A program made the position numbers and the translations under genes. The notes under the pieces are model-generated. The model was not told the origin of the DNA, ran no database searches, and saw only the letters and a program-made list of their open reading frames with translations. A stretch of 40,482 nt of DNA, from positions 1 through 40,482 of the forward strand of contig JBGAWE010000010.1 in assembly GCA_044227705.1 (NCBI GenBank). Reading direction: 5' to 3'. This document shows positions 23,872 through 30,643 of this stretch, piece after piece. Each line of letters begins with the position of its first letter. Positions within the stretch are counted from its first letter, which is position 1. Origin of the DNA: JANOQP01 sp044227705. GTDB lineage: Bacteria > Bacteroidota > Bacteroidia > Chitinophagales > Saprospiraceae.

Positions 23872-25281
23872 TTAAAACCGGACCCTAGGGTCGGCCCAAG
23901 CATAGAGCAAATCTGCCAGCAGGTTGCCGACGACGGTGAGGAGTGCCGAGAACAGGACGAAGGCAAAGACCACCGGCCAGTCGTGGTTGTGGAAGGAGTT
24001 CAGGGCGAGGCTGCCCATGCCCGGTATCTGGAAAATCACCTCGACGACCACCGACCCGGCGATGCTGGCCGGAAAGAGGCTGGCGAACAGGGTGATGACG
24101 GGGAAAAGGGCGTTCGGAAGGGCGTGTTTCCAATAAACTTGAGATTCGGGCAGCCCCTTTGCCCGCGCCGTGCGGACGTAAAGCTCGGGCATCTGTTGCA
24201 GCACCGAGCCGCGCACCTGCCTCGTCAAAAGGGCGAGGACGTGGATGGTTATCAACAAAATGGGCAGGAGGAGGTGGGCCGCTTTTTCAAAGAACCGGGG
24301 CCAAAATGGGCCGCTCTCTGGCAGCTCTCCGAAGCCGATGCTGGGGAAGATTTTCAGGCCAGTCGTCGAGCTGGTCAGGAAGACGACGGCCAGCGACGCC
24401 AGCCAAAAGACCGGCATCGACCAGATGGCGAGCAGCCCCGTTTGCAGCCAGCGGTCGCCGCGCCGACCCGCCCGCCGCGCCGAGAAGACGCCCAGCGGGA
24501 TGGCCAACAGGTGGGCAAGCAGCAGCCCCGTCCCGGTCAGCGCAAGGGTGACGGGCAGGGCCTCGGCGATGCGCTGGCCGGCGTATTTGTCGGTCGCCAT
24601 CCACGATTTCTCGCCTCGGCCCGACAAAAAACCCGCGAGCCAATGGTGGTATTGGTTGTCCGTCCCGTGCCAGCGGAAGACGGGTAGCCATCGGCGGAGG
24701 CCGTCATTTTGGGCGCGGAGCGCGAAGGCGGTGGTTTCTAGGTTTTCAAAAAAAGAAGTCGAAAAGGCTGGTTTTAATTGAAAAACTGCCCGGTTTTCCC
24801 CCAAAATGGAGAGAATATCCTCGGGCGACGCGGTGCTTTGCAGGGCTTGCAGGTTTTTGCGGAGGGCAGTTTTTTCGTCGATGCCAAGCGAATCGGGCAG
24901 TTGTTCGAGCGAAAGCCTCGCCTCACGCAGCGCGTCGGAATAGGTTTGGACGGCGGGCCAGTTGCCCGACCGTTCGAGGAGAGCGGCGAGGGTCTTCCTT
25001 CTTTCAGGGTGCAGGATTTTGTAAAAAGTGTCGGGCCAGATGGCGGTCGTCAGCGAGCAATAGAAAACGGGCCGGTCGAGGTGCAGCTCGCGCGCGGCGA
25101 GGGCGTACTCGCGTTCAGCGCGCACGATGGCCTCGGCAGATTCGGGGGCTGTTGAAAAATTTTTCCGAAAAAATTCGACGAGGTCGCCCGGCACGAGACG
25201 GCTCAAACCAAAGGTCGCCAGCGAGACAGCCCAGAGGACGAAAACGGCCAACAGAAGACGTTTGAGCAGGTAGACAGCCAC
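23872..25281 (-). CDS. OppB/DppB-type ABC transporter permease with a large extra domain
   Basis: 469 residues against about 310-340 for usual OppB/DppB. It starts with the family N terminus (GTG start; MAVYLLKRLLLAVFVLWAVS, LSRLVPGDLVEFF). Residues ~45-235 form a long, mostly hydrophilic and helical insert, probably periplasmic. The BPD transmembrane domain follows (~237-465), with the EAA-type loop YVRTARAKGLPESQVYWKHALPN, which contacts the ATPase, and FQIPGMGSLALNSF. Such permeases import peptides or nickel with a second permease (OppC), two ATPases and a binding protein, but none of these is in the window. The gene starts 9 nt after the stop of a c-type cytochrome, which suggests coupled translation. 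The substrate is unknown. Confidence 0.85.
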   Translation of the reverse strand: MAVYLLKRLLLAVFVLWAVSLATFGLSRLVPGDLVEFFRKNFSTAPESAEAIVRAEREYALAARELHLDRPVFYCSLTTAIWPDTFYKILHPERRKTLAALLERSGNWPAVQTYSDALREARLSLEQLPDSLGIDEKTALRKNLQALQSTASPEDILSILGENRAVFQLKPAFSTSFFENLETTAFALRAQNDGLRRWLPVFRWHGTDNQYHHWLAGFLSGRGEKSWMATDKYAGQRIAEALPVTLALTGTGLLLAHLLAIPLGVFSARRAGRRGDRWLQTGLLAIWSMPVFWLASLAVVFLTSSTTGLKIFPSIGFGELPESGPFWPRFFEKAAHLLLPILLITIHVLALLTRQVRGSVLQQMPELYVRTARAKGLPESQVYWKHALPNALFPVITLFASLFPASIAGSVVVEVIFQIPGMGSLALNSFHNHDWPVVFAFVLFSALLTVVGNLLADLLYAWADPRVRF

Positions 25282-25290
25282 AGCGAAAAA

Positions 25291-25701
25291 CTATTTCAAG
25301 GTGAGCGTGTGCTCGGCGACCGCACGGATTTCATCGGGCGAGAGGAGGCCCTTCCAGGCCGTCATCTGGTTGCGGCCGTTGGTGATGACCAGCACGCGCT
25401 CGTCGAGCGAGAGGGTGCTTTTGGAGAGGTCTTTGGCTCCGTTCAGCCCCAGTTTTCCATCGGTTCCATGACAATTGACACAGTTTTGCCGGAAAACGGC
25501 GAGGCCGTCGGGCTTCGAGGGAGCGGCTTGAGCAGCGGCCTTGTCGCCCCCACCCTGTTCGGCACATCCAGCGACATGGGCGAAAATCGCAAACGAGAGC
25601 ATTGCGACAACCAGCGAAAAAGGCTTGTTGCCCCCCGAAACTTTGTTGGCGGAGGCGCGCCGCCCAACCGGTTTTTTGCGTCGATTAACCATTCGTGGCA
25701 T
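25291..25701 (-). CDS. Small c-type cytochrome, probable lipoprotein
   Basis: 136 residues. The N terminus is basic (RRKKPVGRR), followed by a hydrophobic stretch (FSLVVAMLSFAIFAHV) and a likely lipobox cysteine (VAGC, C46), so it is probably a lipoprotein facing the periplasm. A single haem site CVNCH (74-78) sits in NCVNCHGTDGKLGLNGAKDL, typical of class I cytochrome c. Met113 (NGRNQMTAW) is the likely distal ligand. The C-terminal helix SPDEIRAVAEHTLTL completes the fold. An alternative start at 25692 gives MVNRR and leaves the signal intact. It is placed 9 nt before an ABC permease gene; an electron-transfer link between the two is not established. Its redox partner is unknown. Confidence 0.85.
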   Translation of the reverse strand: MPRMVNRRKKPVGRRASANKVSGGNKPFSLVVAMLSFAIFAHVAGCAEQGGGDKAAAQAAPSKPDGLAVFRQNCVNCHGTDGKLGLNGAKDLSKSTLSLDERVLVITNGRNQMTAWKGLLSPDEIRAVAEHTLTLK

Positions 25702-25788
25702 AAAGTTTGGATTCTTTAAAACAGGTATGCGTTGAGCAACTGGTATTCAAAAAAAGGCGGCGAAAAGACATATCTAAAATCATCAGAA

Positions 25789-25818
25789 TTTGATTTTTCG
25801 GCTGGTCATCTATCTTTG
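25789..25818 (+). promoter_or_regulatory. Strong consensus promoter with no adjacent gene
   Basis: TTTG (25789-25792), 18-nt spacer, TATCTTTG (25811-25818): the best promoter match in the window along with that at 3906. The next start codon of a clear gene is about 250 nt downstream, beyond a terminator. Confidence 0.6.
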
Positions 25819-25947
25819 CCCCAGTTCCCGACGAAGACTTGAGAACCCGAACAAAACTTTCCTTGCCCCCGTTTGCTGGAAAATCAGTGACTAAACGCGG
25901 CGCAAGTTTTCCAAAAAACCAGCGAAAGCCCCGGATTCTGACATAAG

Positions 25948-25973
25948 ATAGTGTTTGTTCATAGTGTTTGTTT
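25948..25973 (+). repeat. 13-bp tandem duplication
   Basis: ATAGTGTTTGTTC (25948-25960) is followed at once by ATAGTGTTTGTTT (25961-25973), 12 of 13 bases identical. It lies inside the candidate small RNA, just before its terminator. Confidence 0.7.
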
Positions 25974-25983
25974 TTTGTTTTGT

Positions 25984-26020
25984 CCCTGTCAAGGTAGTTG
26001 CTTTGGCAGGGTTTTTTTTT
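25984..26020 (+). terminator. Rho-independent terminator of the candidate small RNA
   Basis: CCCTGTCAA (25984-25992) pairs with TTGGCAGGG (26003-26011) through 9 bp with one wobble, followed by nine T (26012-26020). It lies 57 nt upstream of pdxH, so the upstream transcript should end before that gene. Confidence 0.85.
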
Positions 26021-26076
26021 GATGGCCGGATCCGAGTTGCAGGTTTGCCCCTCCGGACCGGCGCAAGCCTCGAATC

Positions 26077-26745
26077 ATGAGCAAGCAGCACGAACTTTCC
26101 AGCCTCGCCGACCTCCGTCAAGACTACCGCCAACGGTCGCTCGACCCCAGCTCGACGGCGGCCGACCCGATTTCCCAGTTTGAGCAATGGTTTGCCGAAG
26201 CGCTCGCCACGCCGGGCATTGCCGAGCCGAACGCAATGACCCTCGCCACGGCCTCGGCGAATGGCCAGCCGTCTGCTCGGGTCGTTCTACTGAAAGGAAT
26301 CGATGCGGGCGGCTTCTGTTTTTTCACCAACTACGAAAGCCGGAAGGGCGAGGAGCTTGCCGAGAACCCACTCGCCGCTCTTGCCTTCTGGTGGCCGCCG
26401 CTCGAAAGGCAGGTGCGCATTGAGGGCCGCGTCGAAAAGCTCCCGGCCGTCGAGTCAGAGGCTTATTTCCAGAGTCGTCCGAGGGCTAGTCAAATCGGGG
26501 CATGGGCTTCGCCGCAGAGCCGCTCGATTGCCGGTCGAGAAGTTCTCGACGAGAACATGGAGCGCCTCGAAAGCCAATTCTCAGCCGAAAAAAACCTGCC
26601 GTTGCCCCCATTTTGGGGCGGTTTTCGGCTCGTCCCGCAGAGGGTCGAGTTTTGGCAAGGCCGCCCAAACCGGCTGCACGACCGAGTTCTTTATTTAAAG
26701 GACGTGGAGGGGAGCGGTTGGAAGATTGAGCGACTCGCCCCTTGA
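26077..26745 (+). CDS. pdxH: Pyridoxamine 5'-phosphate oxidase
   Basis: 222 residues, the normal length for PdxH, the FMN enzyme that oxidises pyridoxine/pyridoxamine 5'-phosphate to pyridoxal 5'-phosphate. Family features: DPISQFEQWFAEAL at the N terminus, NAMTLATASANGQPSARVVLLKG (FMN phosphate region), FFTNYESRKGEEL, ERQVRIEGRVEKL, SRPRASQIGAWASPQS, and the C-terminal substrate/FMN site EFWQGRPNRLHDRVLY ending IERLAP. The ATG at 26077 fits the family N terminus; a frame open from about 26022 is not needed. A terminator just upstream means its own promoter must lie in 26021-26076 or it relies on read-through. The acyltransferase gene follows after 36 nt. Confidence 0.96.
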   Translation: MSKQHELSSLADLRQDYRQRSLDPSSTAADPISQFEQWFAEALATPGIAEPNAMTLATASANGQPSARVVLLKGIDAGGFCFFTNYESRKGEELAENPLAALAFWWPPLERQVRIEGRVEKLPAVESEAYFQSRPRASQIGAWASPQSRSIAGREVLDENMERLESQFSAEKNLPLPPFWGGFRLVPQRVEFWQGRPNRLHDRVLYLKDVEGSGWKIERLAP

Positions 26746-26746
26746 C

Positions 26747-26774
26747 CGTCAGCCGTCCACTGTCAGCCATCCAC
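26747..26774 (+). repeat. 14-bp tandem duplication between pdxH and the acyltransferase gene
   Basis: CGTCAGCCGTCCAC (26747-26760) and TGTCAGCCATCCAC (26761-26774) are adjacent and 12 of 14 bases identical. It fills nearly the whole 36-nt gap. No function is evident. Confidence 0.55.
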
Positions 26775-26781
26775 CGAAAAA

Positions 26782-27837
26782 ATGCACTTCTCCTGGGCCG
26801 ACCGTCTGCGCGTCTTCGCCACGCTGATGATGATAACGGTGCACGTCAGCGGCCCCATCTCAGAGCATTTCAGTCCCTATGACACCCTCTGGTGGTGGAC
26901 GGCCAACCTTTGGGACAGCCTCTGCCGCCCGGCCGTGCCGCTGTTCGTGATGCTGTCTGGCTGGCTGCTTTTTCAGAAACATTATGAAATCGGCCCCTTT
27001 TTCCGCAAGAGGTTCGGCCGCGTGGTCATCCCCGGCTTGGCCTGGGGCGTCATCTACCTCGCGTTCACCCATTGGTGGGAGGGCAGCCCGGCAACCCTGC
27101 GCGAGGCCACCCTGATGCTCGTCGAGGGGCCGACGCACTACCACCTGTGGTTCATCTACCTCATCACGGGGCTTTACGCGGCCTACCCGTTCATCGCGCC
27201 GTGGGCGAGGCAGGCGGCGGAGGGGGAGTTTTTGGTCTTCTTCGCCATCGTCGCCGTGGCCACTTTTCTGTACAAGATCCTCGACGAGCTATATGGCATC
27301 CAGATGGGCGTCTACCTCGACTTCTTCTCCAACCAACTCGGATACTTCGTCGCCGGATATTTTTTTGGAGAAAAAATGCTCGGCAGCGCAACGGGTGGCG
27401 GCTCCCAAAAAATCCCCGCATGGCGCATCGGCAGACGTGGGATGCTCGCCTTGAGCCTTGTTTTGATAGCCATCGGCACGGCCGTCACCGCCTTCGGCAC
27501 CTATTTCGCCGGGCGGGCGACGGGCACCTTCCACCCCTGGTTCTACGACTACCTCACGCCACAAGTCGCCTGCGGGGCGGTCGGGTGGTTCCTTCTTTTT
27601 CGCCATTTCATGGGCGAGAAACCGGCCTCGCCGCTTGTCTCCGAGTTCGCGCAGGCCAGCTACGGTGTCTATCTCTGCCACGTCCTCACGCTCTACGCGC
27701 TCAACTACGACCTCATTTTCCACAGCCGTTACCATCCGCTCGTCGACATCCCTCTGACCGTTTTTTTGTGCGCCTTCGAGAGCTTTGTCTTCATCTGGGT
27801 GGTTCAAAAAACACCGCTCGGCCGTTGGCTGGCCTGA
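26782..27837 (+). CDS. Acyltransferase-3 family integral membrane protein
   Basis: 351 residues with about ten predicted membrane helices, the layout of the acyltransferase 3 family, which O-acylates surface sugars or related molecules using cytoplasmic acyl donors. The N-terminal motif SWADRLRVFATLMMITVHVSGP carries the conserved His (H22) and RPAVPLFVMLSGWLLF matches the second family signature; FFRKRFGRVVIPGLAWGVIY follows. GPTHYHLWFIYLITGLYAAYP is the typical His/Trp-rich central segment. The C-terminal helices include ASYGVYLCHVLTLYALN. It starts 36 nt after pdxH and may share its transcript, with no obvious functional link. The acceptor and donor are unknown. Confidence 0.85.
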   Translation: MHFSWADRLRVFATLMMITVHVSGPISEHFSPYDTLWWWTANLWDSLCRPAVPLFVMLSGWLLFQKHYEIGPFFRKRFGRVVIPGLAWGVIYLAFTHWWEGSPATLREATLMLVEGPTHYHLWFIYLITGLYAAYPFIAPWARQAAEGEFLVFFAIVAVATFLYKILDELYGIQMGVYLDFFSNQLGYFVAGYFFGEKMLGSATGGGSQKIPAWRIGRRGMLALSLVLIAIGTAVTAFGTYFAGRATGTFHPWFYDYLTPQVACGAVGWFLLFRHFMGEKPASPLVSEFAQASYGVYLCHVLTLYALNYDLIFHSRYHPLVDIPLTVFLCAFESFVFIWVVQKTPLGRWLA

Positions 27838-27876
27838 CGCGCCCCGAGGCTTGAGCGGCGTGCCAGCCGAGCAACC

Positions 27877-27892
27877 GTTAAATGGAGGTTAA
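27877..27892 (+). promoter_or_regulatory. Direct repeat GTTAA-N6-GTTAA upstream of the htrA-like gene
   Basis: Two GTTAA copies (27877-27881, 27888-27892) spaced one helical turn apart (11 bp), 80 nt before the protease start. This layout is like that of OmpR-family response-regulator sites (CpxR sites upstream of degP in enterobacteria use GTAAA-N5-GTAAA). Assignment is speculative. Confidence 0.25.
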
Positions 27893-27971
27893 CCGGGCCG
27901 TTTCCCAAAGCAGACAGGCAGCCCAATCGTTTTTCGGCGACGTAAACCGTTGAACGAAAAAGGCTAAAACA

Positions 27972-29141
27972 ATGAAACCATTCTTCTCAACCATCCTCGC
28001 CGGAGCGGCGGGCGGGCTCCTCACTTTCGGGGGCGTTTACCTCATCCAACAGAACTCCCAAAAGGCCGAAAACCACCCTGTGTCTCTTTCCAAACAAGTG
28101 AATTTCGGTGAAAACGGGGCCGTCGTCGCGCCCTTCGACTTCACCCGCGCGGCCAACAAGTCGATGCCCGCCGTTGTGCACATCAAGGCATCCGAGAGCC
28201 GTCAGGCGGCCCAGCAGCGCGGCCTGCGCGAGCAGCAGAGCAACCCGTTCAGCTTCTTCTTCGGGCAGGACTTCGGGGGCCTCGACAACTTCGGCTTCCA
28301 ACCGCGGGCGGGCACTGGCTCGGGCGTCATCTACTCGCCCGACGGCTACATCATCACGAACAACCACGTCGTCGAGTTCGCCGACGAGTTCGAGGTGACG
28401 CTGTTCGACAACCGCGAGTTCAAGGCCTGCTCGTCGGCCGCGACGAGCAGACGGATCTCGCCGTCATCAAAATCGACGCGCAGGATTTGACTCCCATCGA
28501 GATGGGCAACAGCGACGACGCGCAGACTGGGCGAGTGGGTGCTCGCCGTCGGCAACCCGTTCGATTTGACCTCGACCGTCACCGCCGGCATCATCTCGGC
28601 CAAAGGCCGCGACATCGACGTCATCAAAGGGAAAGGGGCCATCGAATCCTTCATACAGACCGATGCGGCGGTGAACCCCGGCAACTCTGGCGGAGCACTA
28701 GTCGATCTCGACGGCCGCCTCATCGGCATCAACTCAGCCATCGCCACGCAGACGGGGTCGTTCGCTGGTTACGCCTTCGCCATCCCGTCGAAGTTCGCGC
28801 AGAAGGTCGCCAGCGACCTCATCCAGTACGGCGAGTACAAGCGGGCCTACCTCGGCGTAGACATCTACGACCTCGACGGCGAGGCGGCGAAGGAGCTTGG
28901 CGTGAGCTTCTCGCAAGGCGTCGTCATCGAAAAAATCTATGAGAAAGGCTCCGCCCAGTACGCCGGGCTGAAACCGAAGGACATCATCACCTCCGTCGAG
29001 GGCCACGCGGTGAAGAACGTGCCGGAGCTTCGGGAGGTCATCGGCCGCTCGAAGAACGGCGACACCATCAACGTCAGCATCGTGCGCGGCGGGCGGCAGA
29101 TGGAGGTTCCTGTCAAATTGCGGTCAAGAACCGACGGATAG
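27972..29141 (+). pseudogene. HtrA/DegQ-type serine protease, interrupted by two compensating indels
   Basis: The frame opens at ATG 27972 with a signal/anchor segment (FFSTILAGAAGGLLTFGGVYL). It reads normally to about 28427, shifts by a one-base loss near 28425-28429, continues in the next frame for ~95 nt (LVGRDEQTDLAVIKID), then returns to the original frame after one extra base near 28526 (WVLAVGNPFDLTSTV). As written, translation stops at 28490. Once corrected, the trypsin-like triad is complete: His in TNNHVV (codon 28365), Asp in DEQTDLAV (28454) and Ser in PGNSGGAL (28686). A single PDZ domain follows (YLGVDIYDLDGEAAKELG ... VVRGG-type end), giving about 389 residues, DegS-like in layout. 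The family degrades misfolded envelope proteins. The intact active site suggests sequencing error or very recent damage rather than an old pseudogene. Confidence 0.85.
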
Positions 29142-29265
29142 GAAAAAAACCGGGGCGGCTGGAAATCTTTTGGCCCGCTCCGCGTTTATGTGGTCTGAAA
29201 AATACCCCGAGAGACCGACCCGATTCGACTAAAGTAAAAGTTGGTTTTTCGTTTTGTTTTGATGT

Positions 29266-29302
29266 GCCAGTCCAGCGATGACGCTGGGCTGGCTTTTTTT
29301 TT
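29266..29302 (+). terminator. Rho-independent terminator after the htrA-like gene
   Basis: GCCAGTCCAGCG (29266-29277) pairs with CGCTGGGCTGGC (29282-29293), 12 bp with one wobble and a 4-nt loop ATGA, followed by nine T (29294-29302). It is 125 nt after the protease stop and 10 nt from the convergent DUF2147 gene. Confidence 0.88.
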
Positions 29303-29311
29303 CGCCCAAAC

Positions 29312-29734
29312 TCAACTGATACGGTACCACTTCTGGGTCTTGTAGAGCAGCCCCCAGTAGGCGCGGAGGATGAGCGCGTTGGGATTGCCCGGCTCGAGCC
29401 AGATGCGCAGCTCGTACCACTTGCCGTTCTTCGGGTTGAGGACGCGACCGTCGCGCCAGTAGCCGCCCTTGAAGCGCAGGTTTTCCATGATGACCATGCC
29501 GAGCATACGCTTGCCGTTGCGCTCGCCGGGGCACATCGTGCAGATGTGGTTGAGGGTGTCGTTCGAGATCTTGTGAATCTTGCCGAAGAGCATCCCGTCC
29601 TTCTCATAAAACTCAATCTGGCCCTTGTTGCGGCCGTTCTTGTCGTCGATGGTCTTCCAGACGCCGACGGGCGACTGGGCACGGGCCATCCCAAAAAGGA
29701 GCAGGAAAAGCGGGAGTGTCAAACTGAACTTCAT
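29312..29734 (-). CDS. DUF2147 family exported protein
   Basis: 140 residues from the ATG at 29734, which leads straight into a signal peptide (MKFSLTLPLFLLLFGMARAQ). The mature part follows the DUF2147 pattern: SPVGVWKTIDDKNGRNKGQI at the N terminus, YEKDGMLFGKIHKI, a CTMCPGERNGKRMLGM segment with a Cys pair, the KGGYWRDGRVLNPKNGKWY core and a final GLLYKTQKWYRI. The family is small, beta-rich and periplasmic or outer-membrane-associated; its function is not known. It lies 48 nt downstream of the PrsW-type gene on the same strand and may be co-transcribed with it. Confidence 0.88.
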   Translation of the reverse strand: MKFSLTLPLFLLLFGMARAQSPVGVWKTIDDKNGRNKGQIEFYEKDGMLFGKIHKISNDTLNHICTMCPGERNGKRMLGMVIMENLRFKGGYWRDGRVLNPKNGKWYELRIWLEPGNPNALILRAYWGLLYKTQKWYRIS

Positions 29735-29782
29735 GCCTGAAAATGTCAAAAACGGGGGCGAAGTAACCCAATTCCTCCAAAA

Positions 29783-30478
29783 TCAAGCCTCGCGACCGGG
29801 CCGGAAGGGCGAGCTGTCCGCGTGAAGCTGAATCAGTTTGGAGGAATAGAACAGGCTCCCGTAAAGCCCGACGGTGCCCAGCACTGCCAGCCATTCCACG
29901 AATTTTTGGATGATGAGAAAGTCGTAAAGCCCGTGCAGCCCAACCGTCAGGAGGAAGCCGCGGCGCAGCAGCCGCCATTTTTTCGGCCCTTCGGCGAACT
30001 TGGCCAGCCCCACGAAATAGCCGCTGAAGACCGCGAAGACCGCGTGTGCCGGGACGGCCGTGAAGGCCCGCACGAACAAGGTCTCCATCCCGAACCGCTC
30101 CGCATATGCGAGGTTTTCGGCCGTTGCGAAGCCCATCCCGATCATCACCGCGTAGACGATGCCGTCCAGCGGTTCGTTGAAAACAGGACGGTGGAAGGGG
30201 ACCGCCAGAATCCCCGCCATTTTCACCAGTTCCTCGTTGAGCGCGATGGCGAGGAAGGCGAGGGCGGCCGTCTTCCAAACCGGCCTCGCCTCACTCATCT
30301 CAAAAAGATGAAAGCACCTGATTTCCAGCCACATTGCCGGAACCGTCAGTGCCGTCCCCAGCAGGAACGAACCGATGAGCCACGCGACCGGCTCCGCGTC
30401 CCACCGGTCGAGCTTGACCATGACCAGGCAGAGCAGCAGGCCAGGCAGCACAGCGAGTGTGATTTCGAGGATGGGCAT
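29783..30478 (-). CDS. PrsW-type intramembrane glutamic protease
   Basis: 231 residues with about seven to eight predicted membrane helices. The catalytic and conserved residues of the PrsW family are present: the paired Glu in NEELVK (E82, E83), EPLDGIVYAVMIGMGFATAENLAY (with E121), H145 in VPAHAVFAVFSGYFVG and H182 in GLHGLYDFLI. PrsW in Bacillus starts the cleavage of the anti-sigma factor RsiW; in Bacteroidota the substrate is not known, and no sigma/anti-sigma pair is in this window. The gene lies upstream of a DUF2147 gene (48 nt gap). The start at 30478 (MPILEITLAVLPGLLLCLV) places the first helix at the N terminus as expected. Confidence 0.88.
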   Translation of the reverse strand: MPILEITLAVLPGLLLCLVMVKLDRWDAEPVAWLIGSFLLGTALTVPAMWLEIRCFHLFEMSEARPVWKTAALAFLAIALNEELVKMAGILAVPFHRPVFNEPLDGIVYAVMIGMGFATAENLAYAERFGMETLFVRAFTAVPAHAVFAVFSGYFVGLAKFAEGPKKWRLLRRGFLLTVGLHGLYDFLIIQKFVEWLAVLGTVGLYGSLFYSSKLIQLHADSSPFRPGREA

Positions 30479-30590
30479 CTATTCGGAGAGCAAAAGTCGA
30501 AAGGACGGAATCAGGTCTTAAAACATCAAAAACCACCCTTTTAGGTAAAAAAATGATGGCCTCGCCCGGCTACCAGGAAGCTGGGATATC

Positions 30591-30626
30591 AAGAAGGGCC
30601 GGTTCGACATCGAACCGGCCCTTCTT
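30591..30626. terminator. Hairpin after sprA
   Basis: A 17-bp perfect palindrome AAGAAGGGCCGGTTCGA (30591-30607) with its complement (30610-30626), 17 nt beyond the sprA stop. There is no T run directly after it on the minus strand; seven T occur some 30 nt further on. Confidence 0.7.
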
Positions 30627-30643
30627 CGTTCAAAAGTTCGCCG

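Larger units (their letters stand above)
25824..26020 (+). ncRNA. Candidate small non-coding RNA
   Basis: This stretch is in the only gene-free gap above 300 bases (25702-26076). It starts just after a consensus promoter and ends at a strong Rho-independent terminator, giving a predicted RNA of about 195 nt. No ATG-started reading frame lies inside it. Local pairing is visible: GTTC/GAAC at 25824-25827 and 25843-25846, and TGGAAAA (25877-25883) with TTTTCCA (25907-25913). A 13-bp tandem duplication lies in the second half. The length is compatible with a 6S-like RNA, but I do not recognise a specific family. It could instead be a long leader with an attenuator for pdxH. Confidence 0.45.

Noticed and set aside
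23861..23876. Palindrome CGGTTTTTAAAACCGG at the end of the permease gene as an operator
   Set aside because: It overlaps the stop codon region, is A/T-cored and short, and the strong terminator at 23776-23814 already explains the junction.
25838..25942. Short plus-strand frame (TTG or GTG start) coding a basic peptide ending PRILT inside the candidate small RNA
   Set aside because: No ATG, no visible ribosome site and no recognisable family; kept only as a possibility if the RNA is shown to be translated.
25891..26187. Minus-strand frame including a short peptide MNKHYLMSESGAFAGF
   Set aside because: It runs antisense through the terminator and the pdxH start, with no family similarity.
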